A DNA stretch of 64,000 nucleotides from JAOUGY01 sp963825585 (GCA_963825585.1 CAWGTX010000006.1:434001-498000); one strand, 5' to 3'; positions 26,289-33,940 are shown, numbered from the stretch's first letter. Numbers and translations: made by a program. Notes: a model not told the origin generated them from the sequence alone.

Positions 26289-27116
26289 ATGGATGCAGCG
26301 CAGATGGTGGCCGCCTTGGCTCCGACGGCGACGATCAAGGAGCTCTCGGCCTCGTCGAACCGCGTCTTTCGAGTCCGGGCCGAGAGCGGTGAGACGACCG
26401 TCGTCAAGGTCTACGCGACTCCTGCCCGGGAGCGTCGGGAACGCCACGCCTTCGAGGCCCTGTCGGGGCTGAAAGGTGTTCCGGTGGTGCTCGAGCGAGG
26501 CGCCAACCACGGCATGGCGTGGATCAGGCTGGCCGACGGCGGCGCTTGGAGCCTGGCGACGCTGCCCAAGAACCCGGAGACGATCGCCCGGGCCGGGGCC
26601 GTGCTCAGAGGTGTGCACGAGTCGCAGGCTGCGATCACCAATCTCGGTAGCGGAATGGACGCCGACTACGTGCGCGATCACTACCACTCCACGCTCGATC
26701 GTCTGGAGCGGTACCGGGGACGTCTGGGTCTGCCCGCCGAAGTTCTGCAACGCGCCCGCGACAGCCAGCGGGTGCCGGTGGGCGGCGAGCCACGCCCGGC
26801 TCACACCCGCCCGCACCCGAAGAGCTTCGTGGTGTCGGAGGTCGGCGAGATCACCCTCATCGAGTGGGAATGGGCCACGCTCGCTCCCTCGGAGTGGGAT
26901 CTCAGCCTGGCCACCTGGAGGTTCACCCGGGAGCTGGGCCGGGATGCCGCCGAGGCGTTCTGGCAGGGTTACGGCGCCTCGTTCCCCCAGACCCGGCTGC
27001 GTCCGTGGATCGCCTATCACGCCGCCATGGCGATGCTCGAGGCAGCCGAGCAGCGTGACGGCCGGCTCGGCGACCTCGCATATCTGGTCCAGGACCTGTC
27101 GAGTTCAGTTGGGTGA
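26289..27116 (+). CDS. Aminoglycoside/choline-kinase-fold protein, catalytic residues lost
   Basis: A 275-residue protein with the APH/choline-kinase fold: a beta-strand lysine K40 in TTVVKVYAT, a helix-rich C-lobe and a WRFTRELGRDAAEAFWQGYG tail. In the catalytic loop, where active members have HGDLHPGN, this protein reads HTRPHPKS (residues 172-179), replacing the catalytic aspartate by arginine and the metal-binding asparagine by serine. The second metal aspartate position (usually IDWE) is IEWE. It therefore looks like a pseudokinase that may bind but not phosphorylate a ligand. Its 3' end overlaps a small zinc-ribbon gene, suggesting a shared role. Confidence 0.75.
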   Translation: MDAAQMVAALAPTATIKELSASSNRVFRVRAESGETTVVKVYATPARERRERHAFEALSGLKGVPVVLERGANHGMAWIRLADGGAWSLATLPKNPETIARAGAVLRGVHESQAAITNLGSGMDADYVRDHYHSTLDRLERYRGRLGLPAEVLQRARDSQRVPVGGEPRPAHTRPHPKSFVVSEVGEITLIEWEWATLAPSEWDLSLATWRFTRELGRDAAEAFWQGYGASFPQTRLRPWIAYHAAMAMLEAAEQRDGRLGDLAYLVQDLSSSVG

Positions 27117-27363
27117 TCAGGATCGCGAAATCCCAGGTACCACGCCATATCCTTTCTACGATGCCGCCCAACGCATCGAGGAGCAACGGGTGTTCGAGGT
27201 CATTCGGAGCGGCGCAATCAGGACGCCGAAGAAGATCGGTCTGATCGGGAAGGGGGTTTCCGGCGTGGAGTTCGGGAACGAAGACCTCCCGTGTCCGTGG
27301 TGCCACGCCGATACCACCGAGGGTGACCCCCGCTGCCCCACGTGCGGCCGCCGGTTCGGTTGA
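27109..27363 (+). CDS. Small zinc-ribbon protein
   Basis: An 84-residue protein ending in a CPWCH-x10-CPTCG zinc ribbon. The middle GAIRTPKKIGLIGKGVSGV is basic and could contact nucleic acid. TTG 27109 overlaps the stop of the pseudokinase gene; a later in-frame GTG would remove the N-terminal third. Coding in this frame is supported by the clean four-cysteine pattern directly before the stop. Function is unknown. Confidence 0.65.
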   Translation: MGDQDREIPGTTPYPFYDAAQRIEEQRVFEVIRSGAIRTPKKIGLIGKGVSGVEFGNEDLPCPWCHADTTEGDPRCPTCGRRFG

Positions 27364-27381
27364 AGCGAGGGGCGGCTCCCG

Positions 27382-28308
27382 TCAAAGGTCTCTGACGAGC
27401 GCCCGATCGAGGTGGTCGAGCCGAAAGCCCAGCTTTTGATACAGCTCGAGTGCCGCCTCGTTTCCTGAGTCGACGTACAGCATGGCTCGCGACAGGTGGC
27501 GGGCCTCGGCGAGATGGCGGAGACCCTCAAGTACGAGCGCCTTCCCCAGCCCCTTGCCTCGAGCGTGAGGCGACACTCCGATCACGTAGATCTCCCCGAC
27601 GCCGTCATCGTGCACTTTCGTCCAGCAGAAGCCCACCAGGTCCTCCCCATCCCAGGCCATCCGGAACCCGTCGGGATCGAACCACGATTGGCCCTTCCGG
27701 TCCTCGAGGATCTCCTCGGTCCACGCACCGTTCTCGGGGTGACCTGCGAAGGCGGCGTTGTTGACCGTCAGCCAGGACTCCTCGTCGACCCCTGGCCGGA
27801 ACGGGCCAACCACAACCGACTCGGGGAAGCTCGGACGGAGTGAGATCGGGAGAGCCAGTCGGAGCTGTCGGAGTTCGCGTTCGGGCCGAAACCCCGCCTC
27901 CTCGAGGACCGACACCAGGTTCGGCAGAAACGCCCAGCATCGAACCCGGTCGGCCCCGGCTTCCACGGCTCGCCCCACACCGGCGTCGACGAGACGCCGT
28001 GTTGTGCTTCGGTCCCGATGGAGCGGGTGCAGCGCAGGTTCGATCGCCCAGGTGCCGCCGTCCTGTGTGGGGCCGACTGCGACGTAGGCGATGGCAGCGC
28101 CCTGCTCCTCCCCCACCAGCCCGGTGACGAGTTCAGGCTCTGCGTGGAGGAGATCGAGATACTTGTGCTCACCGATTGGTGAGTGTCCGTCACACTCGGT
28201 GATCGTTTCGAACAACAATTCCAAGGTCGGAACGTCGTCTGGGCGGCGGACAGGTCGCAACAGCACCGGAACACCGTAGTCGTGTCCGTTGGTGGCTCTA
28301 TATTGCAA
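27382..28308 (-). CDS. mshD: Mycothiol synthase
   Basis: Acetylates Cys-GlcN-Ins in the final step of mycothiol synthesis. The 308-residue protein is a double GNAT; the active C-terminal half shows VNNAAFAGHPENGAWT, FCWTKVHDDGVGEIYVIGV, the acetyl-CoA loop ARGKGLGKAL, and MLYVDSGNEAALELYQKLGF, all typical of MshD. TTG 28308 gives the longest form; GTG 28266 is an alternative nearer the first GNAT strand. It is divergent from the patatin gene with five bases between start codons. It fits with mscR at 47 kb. Confidence 0.9.
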   Translation of the reverse strand: MQYRATNGHDYGVPVLLRPVRRPDDVPTLELLFETITECDGHSPIGEHKYLDLLHAEPELVTGLVGEEQGAAIAYVAVGPTQDGGTWAIEPALHPLHRDRSTTRRLVDAGVGRAVEAGADRVRCWAFLPNLVSVLEEAGFRPERELRQLRLALPISLRPSFPESVVVGPFRPGVDEESWLTVNNAAFAGHPENGAWTEEILEDRKGQSWFDPDGFRMAWDGEDLVGFCWTKVHDDGVGEIYVIGVSPHARGKGLGKALVLEGLRHLAEARHLSRAMLYVDSGNEAALELYQKLGFRLDHLDRALVRDL

Positions 28309-28313
28309 GCCGA

Positions 28314-29273
28314 ATGAGTTCCGTCGGTCTGGTTCTGGGAGGTGGCGGCGTCACGGGCGCCGCGTACGAGATAGCCGCGCTGATGGCGATCGAACTCGCC
28401 ACCGACTGGTCGTCCAACCAATCGGAGGTGGTGATCGGCACATCGGCAGGCTCATTCGTGGCGTCCCTGGTGCGGCACGAACGCCTCGATCTCGACAGCC
28501 TGGTGCGTCGCGGCGACGATCGCTCCGACGTCGCCGAACGGGTGGCCGGCCATCTCTTCATGAAACGGCCCGGTGTGAAACTCGGTACCTGGGTGCGTCA
28601 CGGCCTCATCCCTGGCGTCCGTCGGCCCGGCTTGACGATGCTGCTCGGTTCTCCCGCCCCCTGGGAAGCGGTCGGTTTGGCCAACTGGGTTCGGGAGCAG
28701 ATCGGAGACGCCGGCGACGGGTGGCCCGACAAGCCGACCGTTGTCACGGCGTTCGACGTCGGTGCCCGACGACGGGTTGCTTTTGGCACCGAGGCCGCAC
28801 CCGAAGTCGGCATCGCCGATGCGGTGGCCGCATCCTCGGCCATCCCGCTCGTGTTCCGCCCCTACTCCATCAAGGGGCGCCTGTATGTCGATGGAGGTGT
28901 GGTGTCGGGTACCCACGCCGACCTCGTCCTCGGCAACCCCACCCCGCTCGACCTCGTGCTCGTCCTGGCACCGATGGCGGCAGACGAGGAGCGGGAGGGC
29001 GCCCGGTTCTACGAGCGGATGTTCGATCAGGCAGGGACGAGTGCTCTCACACAGGAGATCGCGAGCATCCGGATGGCCTGGCCCGACGCCGACGTGCTGG
29101 TCCTCCGACCGTCGCCGCAGGTGCTTTCGGCGATGCGCCCCAACCCGATGGATCCGAAGGCGGCCGTACCCACCTTCGTTCGAACGTTGTCGTCGATGAA
29201 GCGATCGCTGGCCCGACCGGAGGTGTGGTCGGTGCTGGAACGGCACCTGGCGCCGGCCTCATCCCGCACTTGA
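28314..29273 (+). CDS. Patatin-like phospholipase
   Basis: A 319-residue RssA-type patatin hydrolase. It has the oxyanion glycine loop LVLGGGGVTGAAYE at the N-terminus, the nucleophile elbow GTSAGSFVAS, and the catalytic aspartate in YVDGGVVSGTHADL, so all Ser-Asp dyad parts are present. ATG 28314 is immediately at the region of family similarity. The downstream fluC gene overlaps its stop as TTGA, so the three genes to 30003 form one transcript. The substrate is unknown. Confidence 0.87.
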   Translation: MSSVGLVLGGGGVTGAAYEIAALMAIELATDWSSNQSEVVIGTSAGSFVASLVRHERLDLDSLVRRGDDRSDVAERVAGHLFMKRPGVKLGTWVRHGLIPGVRRPGLTMLLGSPAPWEAVGLANWVREQIGDAGDGWPDKPTVVTAFDVGARRRVAFGTEAAPEVGIADAVAASSAIPLVFRPYSIKGRLYVDGGVVSGTHADLVLGNPTPLDLVLVLAPMAADEEREGARFYERMFDQAGTSALTQEIASIRMAWPDADVLVLRPSPQVLSAMRPNPMDPKAAVPTFVRTLSSMKRSLARPEVWSVLERHLAPASSRT

Positions 29274-29650
29274 ACGCCCGCGGCCGGTTGATGGTGGTGG
29301 CGGGAGGTATGGCCGGCACCACCCTGCGTGCCCTCGTGGGCGGTACGCCGCCCGGTACGTTTCCCTGGCGGACGTTGACCGTGAACCTGGTGGGGACGGC
29401 CGTGCTGTCGGTGTTGATCGGTACCCTGGCACCGAGACCGGCGATGTCACGTTGGGTGCCGCTGATTGGTGTGGGCGTGATGGGGTCGTTGACCACCTTC
29501 GGGACGATGGTGGTCGAAGTGGTCGAACTCGCCCGGGGCGGAGCCGTCGCCGTGGCCTGCATCTACACGGTGGCCAGTCTCGGGTTGGGTACCACGATCG
29601 GTCTGGTCGGGCTCAGGGTGGGTGCGGCATGGAAGGGCCCTGTCGCATGA
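29270..29650 (+). CDS. fluC: Fluoride channel subunit FluC/CrcB, first of pair
   Basis: A 126-residue four-helix Fluc family protein that exports fluoride as a dual-topology dimer. Features are LVGG-containing helix 1-2, FPWRTLTVNLVGTAVLS, and VMGSLTTFGTMVVE, where the polar-track TTFST of the family reads TTFGT. TTG 29270 overlaps the patatin stop; ATG 29291 is a shorter alternative. The next gene is a second FluC overlapping as ATGA, so the working channel is probably a heterodimer. Confidence 0.88.
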   Translation: MNARGRLMVVAGGMAGTTLRALVGGTPPGTFPWRTLTVNLVGTAVLSVLIGTLAPRPAMSRWVPLIGVGVMGSLTTFGTMVVEVVELARGGAVAVACIYTVASLGLGTTIGLVGLRVGAAWKGPVA

Positions 29651-30003
29651 CCGACGCGACGATCGGTACGCTGATGGCGCTTGCAGGCGGGCTCGGGGCG
29701 CTGCTGCGTTTCGAGATCGCCTCCACGGTGTCACGGAAGGGTCACTTCCCGTTCGGAACGTTGGTGGTGAACACCAGCGGTGCCGCCCTCACCGGATTCG
29801 CCGTGGCCAGCAGCCTGGCGCCGGCGGCCCACACGATCGTGGTCACGGGTTTCCTGGGCGGCTTCACGACGTTTTCGACCTGGATGGTCGAAACCGGACG
29901 TCTCGCCGAGGACGGGCCTTCCTGGAGGCCGGCGGCCATCAACCTGTCCGGGATGCTGGCGGCGGGCTTGCTCGGTGTGGTCATCGGGGCGGCTCTGGCC
30001 TGA
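29647..30003 (+). CDS. fluC: Fluoride channel subunit FluC/CrcB, second of pair
   Basis: A 118-residue Fluc protein with the canonical motifs FPFGTLVVNTSGAALTG and GFLGGFTTFSTWMVE. The key asparagine and the TTFST phenylalanine-box residues are intact here, in contrast to the first copy. ATG 29647 overlaps the stop of its partner. No fluoride riboswitch could be recognised before the patatin-fluC-fluC transcript. Confidence 0.9.
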   Translation: MTDATIGTLMALAGGLGALLRFEIASTVSRKGHFPFGTLVVNTSGAALTGFAVASSLAPAAHTIVVTGFLGGFTTFSTWMVETGRLAEDGPSWRPAAINLSGMLAAGLLGVVIGAALA

Positions 30004-30079
30004 ACCGTCGGCATACTGCACCACCGGCGGACAACCCGAGGCGGCCGTTCGTAGGATGTCTTCAGAGCAGAGGAGGACC

Positions 30080-30868
30080 ATGGAATTCGAGAAGATCCGC
30101 TTCGACGTCGACGGCAACGTGGCCACCATCACCTTCAACCGGCCCGACAACGCCAATTCGATGGACCGTCAGTTCATGTACGAACTGCTGCATGCGGCCA
30201 TCCGGTGTGACGAGGATCCTTCCATCCGAGCCGTTGTTGCGACCGGCTCGGGTTCGTTCTTCTCGGCCGGCGGCGATCTCTCGGCGTTCTCCGATGCAGG
30301 TGACGGCGCCGGCGCGCTGCTCAAGGAGATGACCACGTATTTCCACGGCGCCGTCTCGCGCCTGTCACGGATGGACGCGCCGATCATCGCCGCCGTCAAC
30401 GGCATGGCTGCGGGAGCCGGCTTCTCGTTCGCGGCCGCATGCGACATCGCCATCGCCGCCGACACCGCCATGTTCACCTCGGCGTACACGGCGGCCTCGC
30501 TCACCCCGGATGGCTCATCCACCTACTTCGTGCCCCGGCTGGTCGGAATGCGACGCGCCATGGAGCTGATGCTCACGAACCGACGGTTGTCGGCCGCTGA
30601 AGCGCTGGAGTGGGGCTTGATCACCCAGGTGGTTCCGGCCGACCAGCTGATGGAGACCACAACCACGCTCGCCCACAAGCTCGCCGCCGGCGGCACGCTT
30701 GCGTTCGGAGCTGTGAAACGAATGCTCCACGAGTCGTTCTCGGGAACACTCGAGACCCAGATGGAGATGGAGGCCCGCTCGATCGCTGCCATGAGCCACA
30801 CCCATGACGGACGCGAGGGGATCACGGCGTTCTTCGAGAAACGCAAGCCCGAGTTCCTCGCACGCTGA
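30080..30868 (+). CDS. Enoyl-CoA hydratase/isomerase family protein
   Basis: A 262-residue crotonase-fold protein. The oxyanion-hole segments are FFSAGGDLSAFSD and AAVNGMAAGAGFSFAAACD. At the second catalytic position it has SLTPDGSSTYFVPRLVG, i.e. an aspartate in place of glutamate, the pattern of isomerase-type PaaG-like members rather than hydratases. AGGAGG lies six bases upstream of ATG 30080. It stands alone between the fluC pair and a heptamer array. Confidence 0.85.
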   Translation: MEFEKIRFDVDGNVATITFNRPDNANSMDRQFMYELLHAAIRCDEDPSIRAVVATGSGSFFSAGGDLSAFSDAGDGAGALLKEMTTYFHGAVSRLSRMDAPIIAAVNGMAAGAGFSFAAACDIAIAADTAMFTSAYTAASLTPDGSSTYFVPRLVGMRRAMELMLTNRRLSAAEALEWGLITQVVPADQLMETTTTLAHKLAAGGTLAFGAVKRMLHESFSGTLETQMEMEARSIAAMSHTHDGREGITAFFEKRKPEFLAR

Positions 30869-30892
30869 CGCCGGTCGGTGTCCGTGAGGACC

Positions 30893-30934
30893 GTTCGACG
30901 TTCATGGTTGAGAGTTCACCGTTGACCGTTCACT
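30893..30934. repeat. Heptamer tandem array
   Basis: Six contiguous 7-base units gttcgac, gttcatg, gttgaga, gttcacc, gttgacc, gttcact. It starts 25 bases after the stop of the enoyl-CoA hydratase-like gene, between it and the convergent peroxiredoxin gene. No clear inverted partner was seen. Confidence 0.75.
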
Positions 30935-31013
30935 GTGGGAATCCACGGGGTTGGGCACTCCACGCCCTCGGCCAGGCGCGCGTTCAGTGTGTGCGGGTAC
31001 CGGCGGGGGGTTC

Positions 31014-31030
31014 GGGGGGTCGTCCCCCCC
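31014..31030. repeat. GGGGGG-TCGT-CCCCCC hairpin repeat, copy 1
   Basis: A six-base-pair all-GC hairpin with TCGT loop just downstream of the peroxiredoxin stop on the minus strand. The same core occurs twice more at 49846-49862 and 49981-49996. It may terminate peroxiredoxin transcription although no T-tract follows. Confidence 0.6.
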
Positions 31031-31037
31031 GAAGACA

Positions 31038-31544
31038 TCACCGTCCCCCCGAGGATGTCAGGACCTCGATGGCTTCGAGGATGTTGGGGAGCTCTTCGGC
31101 GTCTTCGGTGAGCCACTGGTACCGAACGATGCCGTCGGTGTCGATCACGAACACGGATCGTTTGGCCAGCCCGGTGTGGCCTTTCCAGGAGTCGTATCTG
31201 ACGCCGTAGGCACCGCACACCTCCCCGTCCCAGTCCGACACGAGCGGGAAGGGCGATTTGATGGTCTCGGCGAATTCCTGCTGCGAAAAGGTGGCGGTCA
31301 CGGCGATGGCCAGCACCGAGGCACCGGCTGATTCGACATCTCTCGTCATCGACGCCAACTGGGTCAATTCGTGTCCTCAGTAGTGGCCGAAGTCGAACAC
31401 GTAGAACACGAGGAGCACGGGTCCGGTGGCGAGGGTCTCCGACAGCGAGACCTCGCTCGTGAAGGTGTGCCGCAGCCGGAAGTCGGGGGCACGTTCGCCG
31501 ACGCTCACGGGGGTCGGTCGCGGGTGGGAGTCGAATCTCGGCAT
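31038..31544 (-). CDS. Peroxiredoxin, candidate selenoprotein (in-frame TGA)
   Basis: A thioredoxin-fold peroxiredoxin of the AhpC/TSA, AhpE-like group, 168 residues if the TGA at 31377-31379 is read through. Both halves are in the same frame: upstream GERAPDFRLRHTF and LLVFYVFDFGHY, then TGA, then GHELTQLASM, VSDWDGEVCGAYGVRYDSW and AKRSVFVIDTDGIVRYQW. The TGA (codon 56) falls exactly on the peroxidatic cysteine of the family pattern FDFTPVCT-x-EL. Selenocysteine at this position is known in some bacterial peroxiredoxins. A weak stem-loop follows the TGA at once (31351-31375). The start is ATG 31544. If TGA is a true stop, the gene is broken. No sel genes lie in this window. Confidence 0.75.
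31351..31375 (-). promoter_or_regulatory. Possible bacterial SECIS-like stem-loop
   Basis: One base after the TGA codon the minus-strand RNA can fold as GAC-A-C-G-AATT/AGTT-G-G-C-GTC with two mismatches, one T-G wobble and a GACCC apical loop. Bacterial SECIS elements lie just 3' of the UGA, and a G early in the loop is usual. The fold is imperfect and was judged by eye only. Confidence 0.35.
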
Positions 31545-32003
31545 CCGCACCGACCATACCGGGATCGGCGGCGCCGTGATGGATGCAGCAGTCGGCTGGG
31601 TGCCCGTTGCTGCGCGAACTGTGGGACGGATGGCCGGATCTCGACGGTTGCGACCTGGCGCGGGCCGTCCAGGCCGGTGGCCGACGGGCGTCGGATGGTC
31701 GTCATTGACTGAGACATCGGCTAGCGTTCCCATCGCTCCCCAAGCTCCTCCTTGACGCGACACGCGCCGGAAGGCCGGGAGTGGGAAGACGTGGACGACT
31801 ACGAGAGCGTCCGGCCTCTTGCCGCACGCCACGCCTTGCCGGCCGGCGAAAGCGGCCACGGGCGGTTGTCTTCCCGTTCGTCATCGCCGGTTGGTGGCCG
31901 CCCTGGCCACCCGGCACTCTCCCCGCCTGAACGAACCTGGACCCATCCAACGCTGGGTGGTGCCGCGTCTTCGTTCAGCGCGATCCCCCCTAGGAGGACC
32001 GTT
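31545..32003. other. 459-base intergenic region
   Basis: Spacer between the divergent peroxiredoxin and SLH-like genes. All frames give Arg/Pro-rich non-protein-like text. Only the AGGAGG ribosome site at 31992-31997 is recognisable, so the region may hold promoters and a long leader for the secreted protein; I see no riboswitch class that I can name. Confidence 0.5.
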
Positions 32004-32780
32004 GTGACCCGTGGATCCCGACCCCGAAGACATACCGTCGCGCTGGCGACGCTGCTCGCAATCCTCACGCTGTGGAGACCCGACCCTGCCCAGGCTCAGG
32101 AATCACTCAGCCTCCTCGTCGAGCGCCCGGGCGTGGGGCCCTTCATCGACGATGACGGGTCGCCGTTCGAAGACGACATCGTTGCCCTATGGGCGGCCGG
32201 TATCGCCACCGGCTGTGAGACGTGGGCGTTCTGCCCCGATCGACCGATCACCCGCGGTGAGATGGCGGCCGTGTTGCGGAGGGCGAGGCCGGAGAGCTTC
32301 CCGAACGCCGAAGCACGATTCTCCGATGTCGGCGGATCTGTGTTCGCAGCAGATATCGGGGCGATCGCTGCGGCAGGTGTCACTGCGGGGTGTGCACCCG
32401 ACCTGTTCTGTCCGGACGACCCGGTGACCCGTGCGACGATGGCGGCGTTTCTCCGGCGTACCTTTCAGGATCTTCTGACGCCTGACCAGTCGGTCGAGTT
32501 CGAGGATCTCGGCGACTCGGTGTTCGCCGACGACGTCGCCTGGCTGGCCGGCACGGGCGTGACGAGTGGATGCCGCCCCGACGCCTTCTGCCCGGGTGAT
32601 CCGGTGACCCGTGGACAGATGGCAGCATTCCTGCGACGCGCCCTCCGGTTGCCCTCGACGACACCACCAGGGGTGGTGTTGTGGATCTGTCGATCCCAAC
32701 CGGCCCGGGTCCCGAGGGCTGGCGCCCGTTGGTGGAGCACTTCTTCGAGGCCGCCGACGTCGATCGGGCGATGGCGGTGA
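32004..32780 (+). CDS. Secreted protein with three SLH-like repeats, frameshifted from transglycosylase domain
   Basis: A 258-residue reading frame with a signal peptide (Arg-rich start, hydrophobic core, cleavage near PAQAQE) and three ~50-residue repeats, each of the form F-x-D-(V/L)-G-S-VFA-D-(I/V)-x-AAG(V/T)T-x-GC-x-PD-x-FCP-x-DPVTR-x-x-MAAFLRRA. GTG 32004 follows taggagga by six bases. After about 32645 the frame turns into non-conserved text and stops at 32780, while the next frame encodes a muramidase-like domain that itself has no signal peptide. I therefore regard 32004-33001 as one interrupted secreted cell-wall protein. Confidence 0.75.
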   Translation: MTRGSRPRRHTVALATLLAILTLWRPDPAQAQESLSLLVERPGVGPFIDDDGSPFEDDIVALWAAGIATGCETWAFCPDRPITRGEMAAVLRRARPESFPNAEARFSDVGGSVFAADIGAIAAAGVTAGCAPDLFCPDDPVTRATMAAFLRRTFQDLLTPDQSVEFEDLGDSVFADDVAWLAGTGVTSGCRPDAFCPGDPVTRGQMAAFLRRALRLPSTTPPGVVLWICRSQPARVPRAGARWWSTSSRPPTSIGRWR

Positions 32781-33001
32781 TGGCGTGTGAGTCGAAAGGC
32801 GACCCCAACGCCAAGAATCCCGGATCGAGCGCCTCCGGCCTGTTCCAGCACCTGGCGTCGCAGTGGGCACCAAGGGCCGAGGCGATCGGATATCCCGAGG
32901 CCAGCGTGTTCGACCCGGTGGCCAATGTGGCGGCAGCGGCGTGGCTGGTGTACGACGGCGGAGGGTGGTCTCATTGGAACGCCTCCCGGGGGTGCTGGTG
33001 A
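32681..33001 (+). CDS. Lysozyme/transglycosylase-like domain, shifted frame
   Basis: A 106-residue frame resembling a lytic transglycosylase/Rpf-type domain: MACESKGDPNAKNPGSSASGLFQH contains the catalytic glutamate context E-S-x-G-x-P-x-A-x-N-P-x-S-x-A-S-G-L-F-Q, followed by a helical tail and WSHWNAS. Protein-like sequence begins before GTG 32681 (ALDDTTRGGVVDLSIPT), implying fusion to the preceding SLH repeats through a one-base shift near 32640-32660. An 8-base-pair hairpin with AGG loop (32661-32679) lies beside the junction. Confidence 0.65.
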   Translation: MDLSIPTGPGPEGWRPLVEHFFEAADVDRAMAVMACESKGDPNAKNPGSSASGLFQHLASQWAPRAEAIGYPEASVFDPVANVAAAAWLVYDGGGWSHWNASRGCW

Positions 33002-33082
33002 CAGTCCGGACGGCCCGTCGGCGCCGGCGACCATCGGCTCTGGGGGTGACGTGGAAGGAAGCGCTTCCAGCGAGAGCGGCAT

Positions 33083-33192
33083 CCCGACGCCCTCATTGCG
33101 GCAACCGCGATCGACACCGTCTACTAGGTCTCGCCACTCGGAATCGGTCCGACTTCGGGCCGGTACGAAGCCTCCGCCTGAGGGACCTGTAG
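33083..33192 (+). pseudogene. C-terminal remnant of a PIN-domain (VapC) toxin
   Basis: Encodes PDALIAATAID, then a stop, then in the next frame LGLATRNRSDFGPVRSLRLRDL and stop. This is the conserved C-terminal end of VapC toxins (aspartate in the DALIAATA helix, TRN-x-x-DF motif), broken by a frameshift. No N-terminal half is present. It lies directly after the transglycosylase-like domain. A closely similar remnant is found at 39.9 kb. Confidence 0.7.
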
Positions 33193-33302
33193 CCGCACTC
33201 GTACGTGCCGGTCTACTCGGTTGCCGTGTCTGCCCTTCCGCTCTGTATCTGGCGATATGCGCTGGCCTAGCGCGCGCGTTGTCGGAACTGCGTCTTTGGT
33301 GG

Positions 33303-33599
33303 CTACTTCAATTCGACTCTGATGAAATGGACCTTCCCGGTTCCGACGTTCTCAACCGAGTGAGTCGTCGCGGCGTTCCAGAACGTCGTGCCTGCGGCGA
33401 CTTCGGCTCTATGGCTCTCGCCCTGCTCAGGCGTCACGACAATGGCGGCGTCACTCAAAGCATGCATCACCGAGTCCGGGTGGCCGTGCATCGGCGACTT
33501 CTCACCCGGTTCCGCCGTGACGTCGAGCACCCTCACACGTTCGTTCTCGAAGATGACCCTGTACACCTCAGGGGCAACAGAAACAGCGTCGTAGTCCAT
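33303..33599 (-). CDS. Cupin-fold protein
   Basis: A 98-residue single-domain cupin. The metal-site pattern is seen as EPGEKSPMHGHPDSVMH for the first box, with a weaker second box (WNAATTHSVENVG) containing a single histidine. GGAGGGAG lies about six bases before ATG 33599, which fixes the start. It resembles small cytoplasmic cupins with unknown substrate. It is an island gene with no linked partner. Confidence 0.8.
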   Translation of the reverse strand: MDYDAVSVAPEVYRVIFENERVRVLDVTAEPGEKSPMHGHPDSVMHALSDAAIVVTPEQGESHRAEVAAGTTFWNAATTHSVENVGTGKVHFIRVELK

Positions 33600-33663
33600 A
33601 GCGCACTCCCTCCAACCGGAGACGTTCGCCCCAGGAGTCACGTCGCTGGGGTCAGTGCCAATC

Positions 33664-33694
33664 TATGTGCCGATTCCGGACACTCGGCGAAATG
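33664..33694. repeat. 31-base dispersed repeat, copy 1
   Basis: Shares 26 of 31 positions with copy 2 at 33910-33940; the core is gtgccgat-t/a-ccggacactcg. A looser third copy is at 45199-45229. None of the copies is inside a supported gene. Confidence 0.65.
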
Positions 33695-33909
33695 ATCAGA
33701 TCAGCGCCGCCCTGAGCCGCACCTACGGTGGCGACCCTGCCGCTGACCACCGGATACCCTCGGCGCATAACGACGTCCAGCAACCCACCTCCAGCCGCTT
33801 GAAAGCGTCCTCGGCCCGGCACATTGCTGCACCTCGCTCGGCACCCAGCGTGGCAACAGGCTAGAGCGCCACGCTCAGTGACGCCCCGAAGAAGGGGCGG
33901 GCGCTCCTG

Positions 33910-33940
33910 GAAGTGCCGATACCGGACACTCGACGAAGTG
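33910..33940. repeat. 31-base dispersed repeat, copy 2
   Basis: Direct repeat of 33664-33694, 246 bases downstream. The interval between them contains no transposase-like frame, so if they are ends of an element it has lost its gene or never had one. Confidence 0.65.

Noticed and set aside
30004..30079. Fluoride riboswitch near the fluC genes
   Set aside because: The spacer is downstream of the pair, and no recognisable riboswitch core was seen before patatin either.
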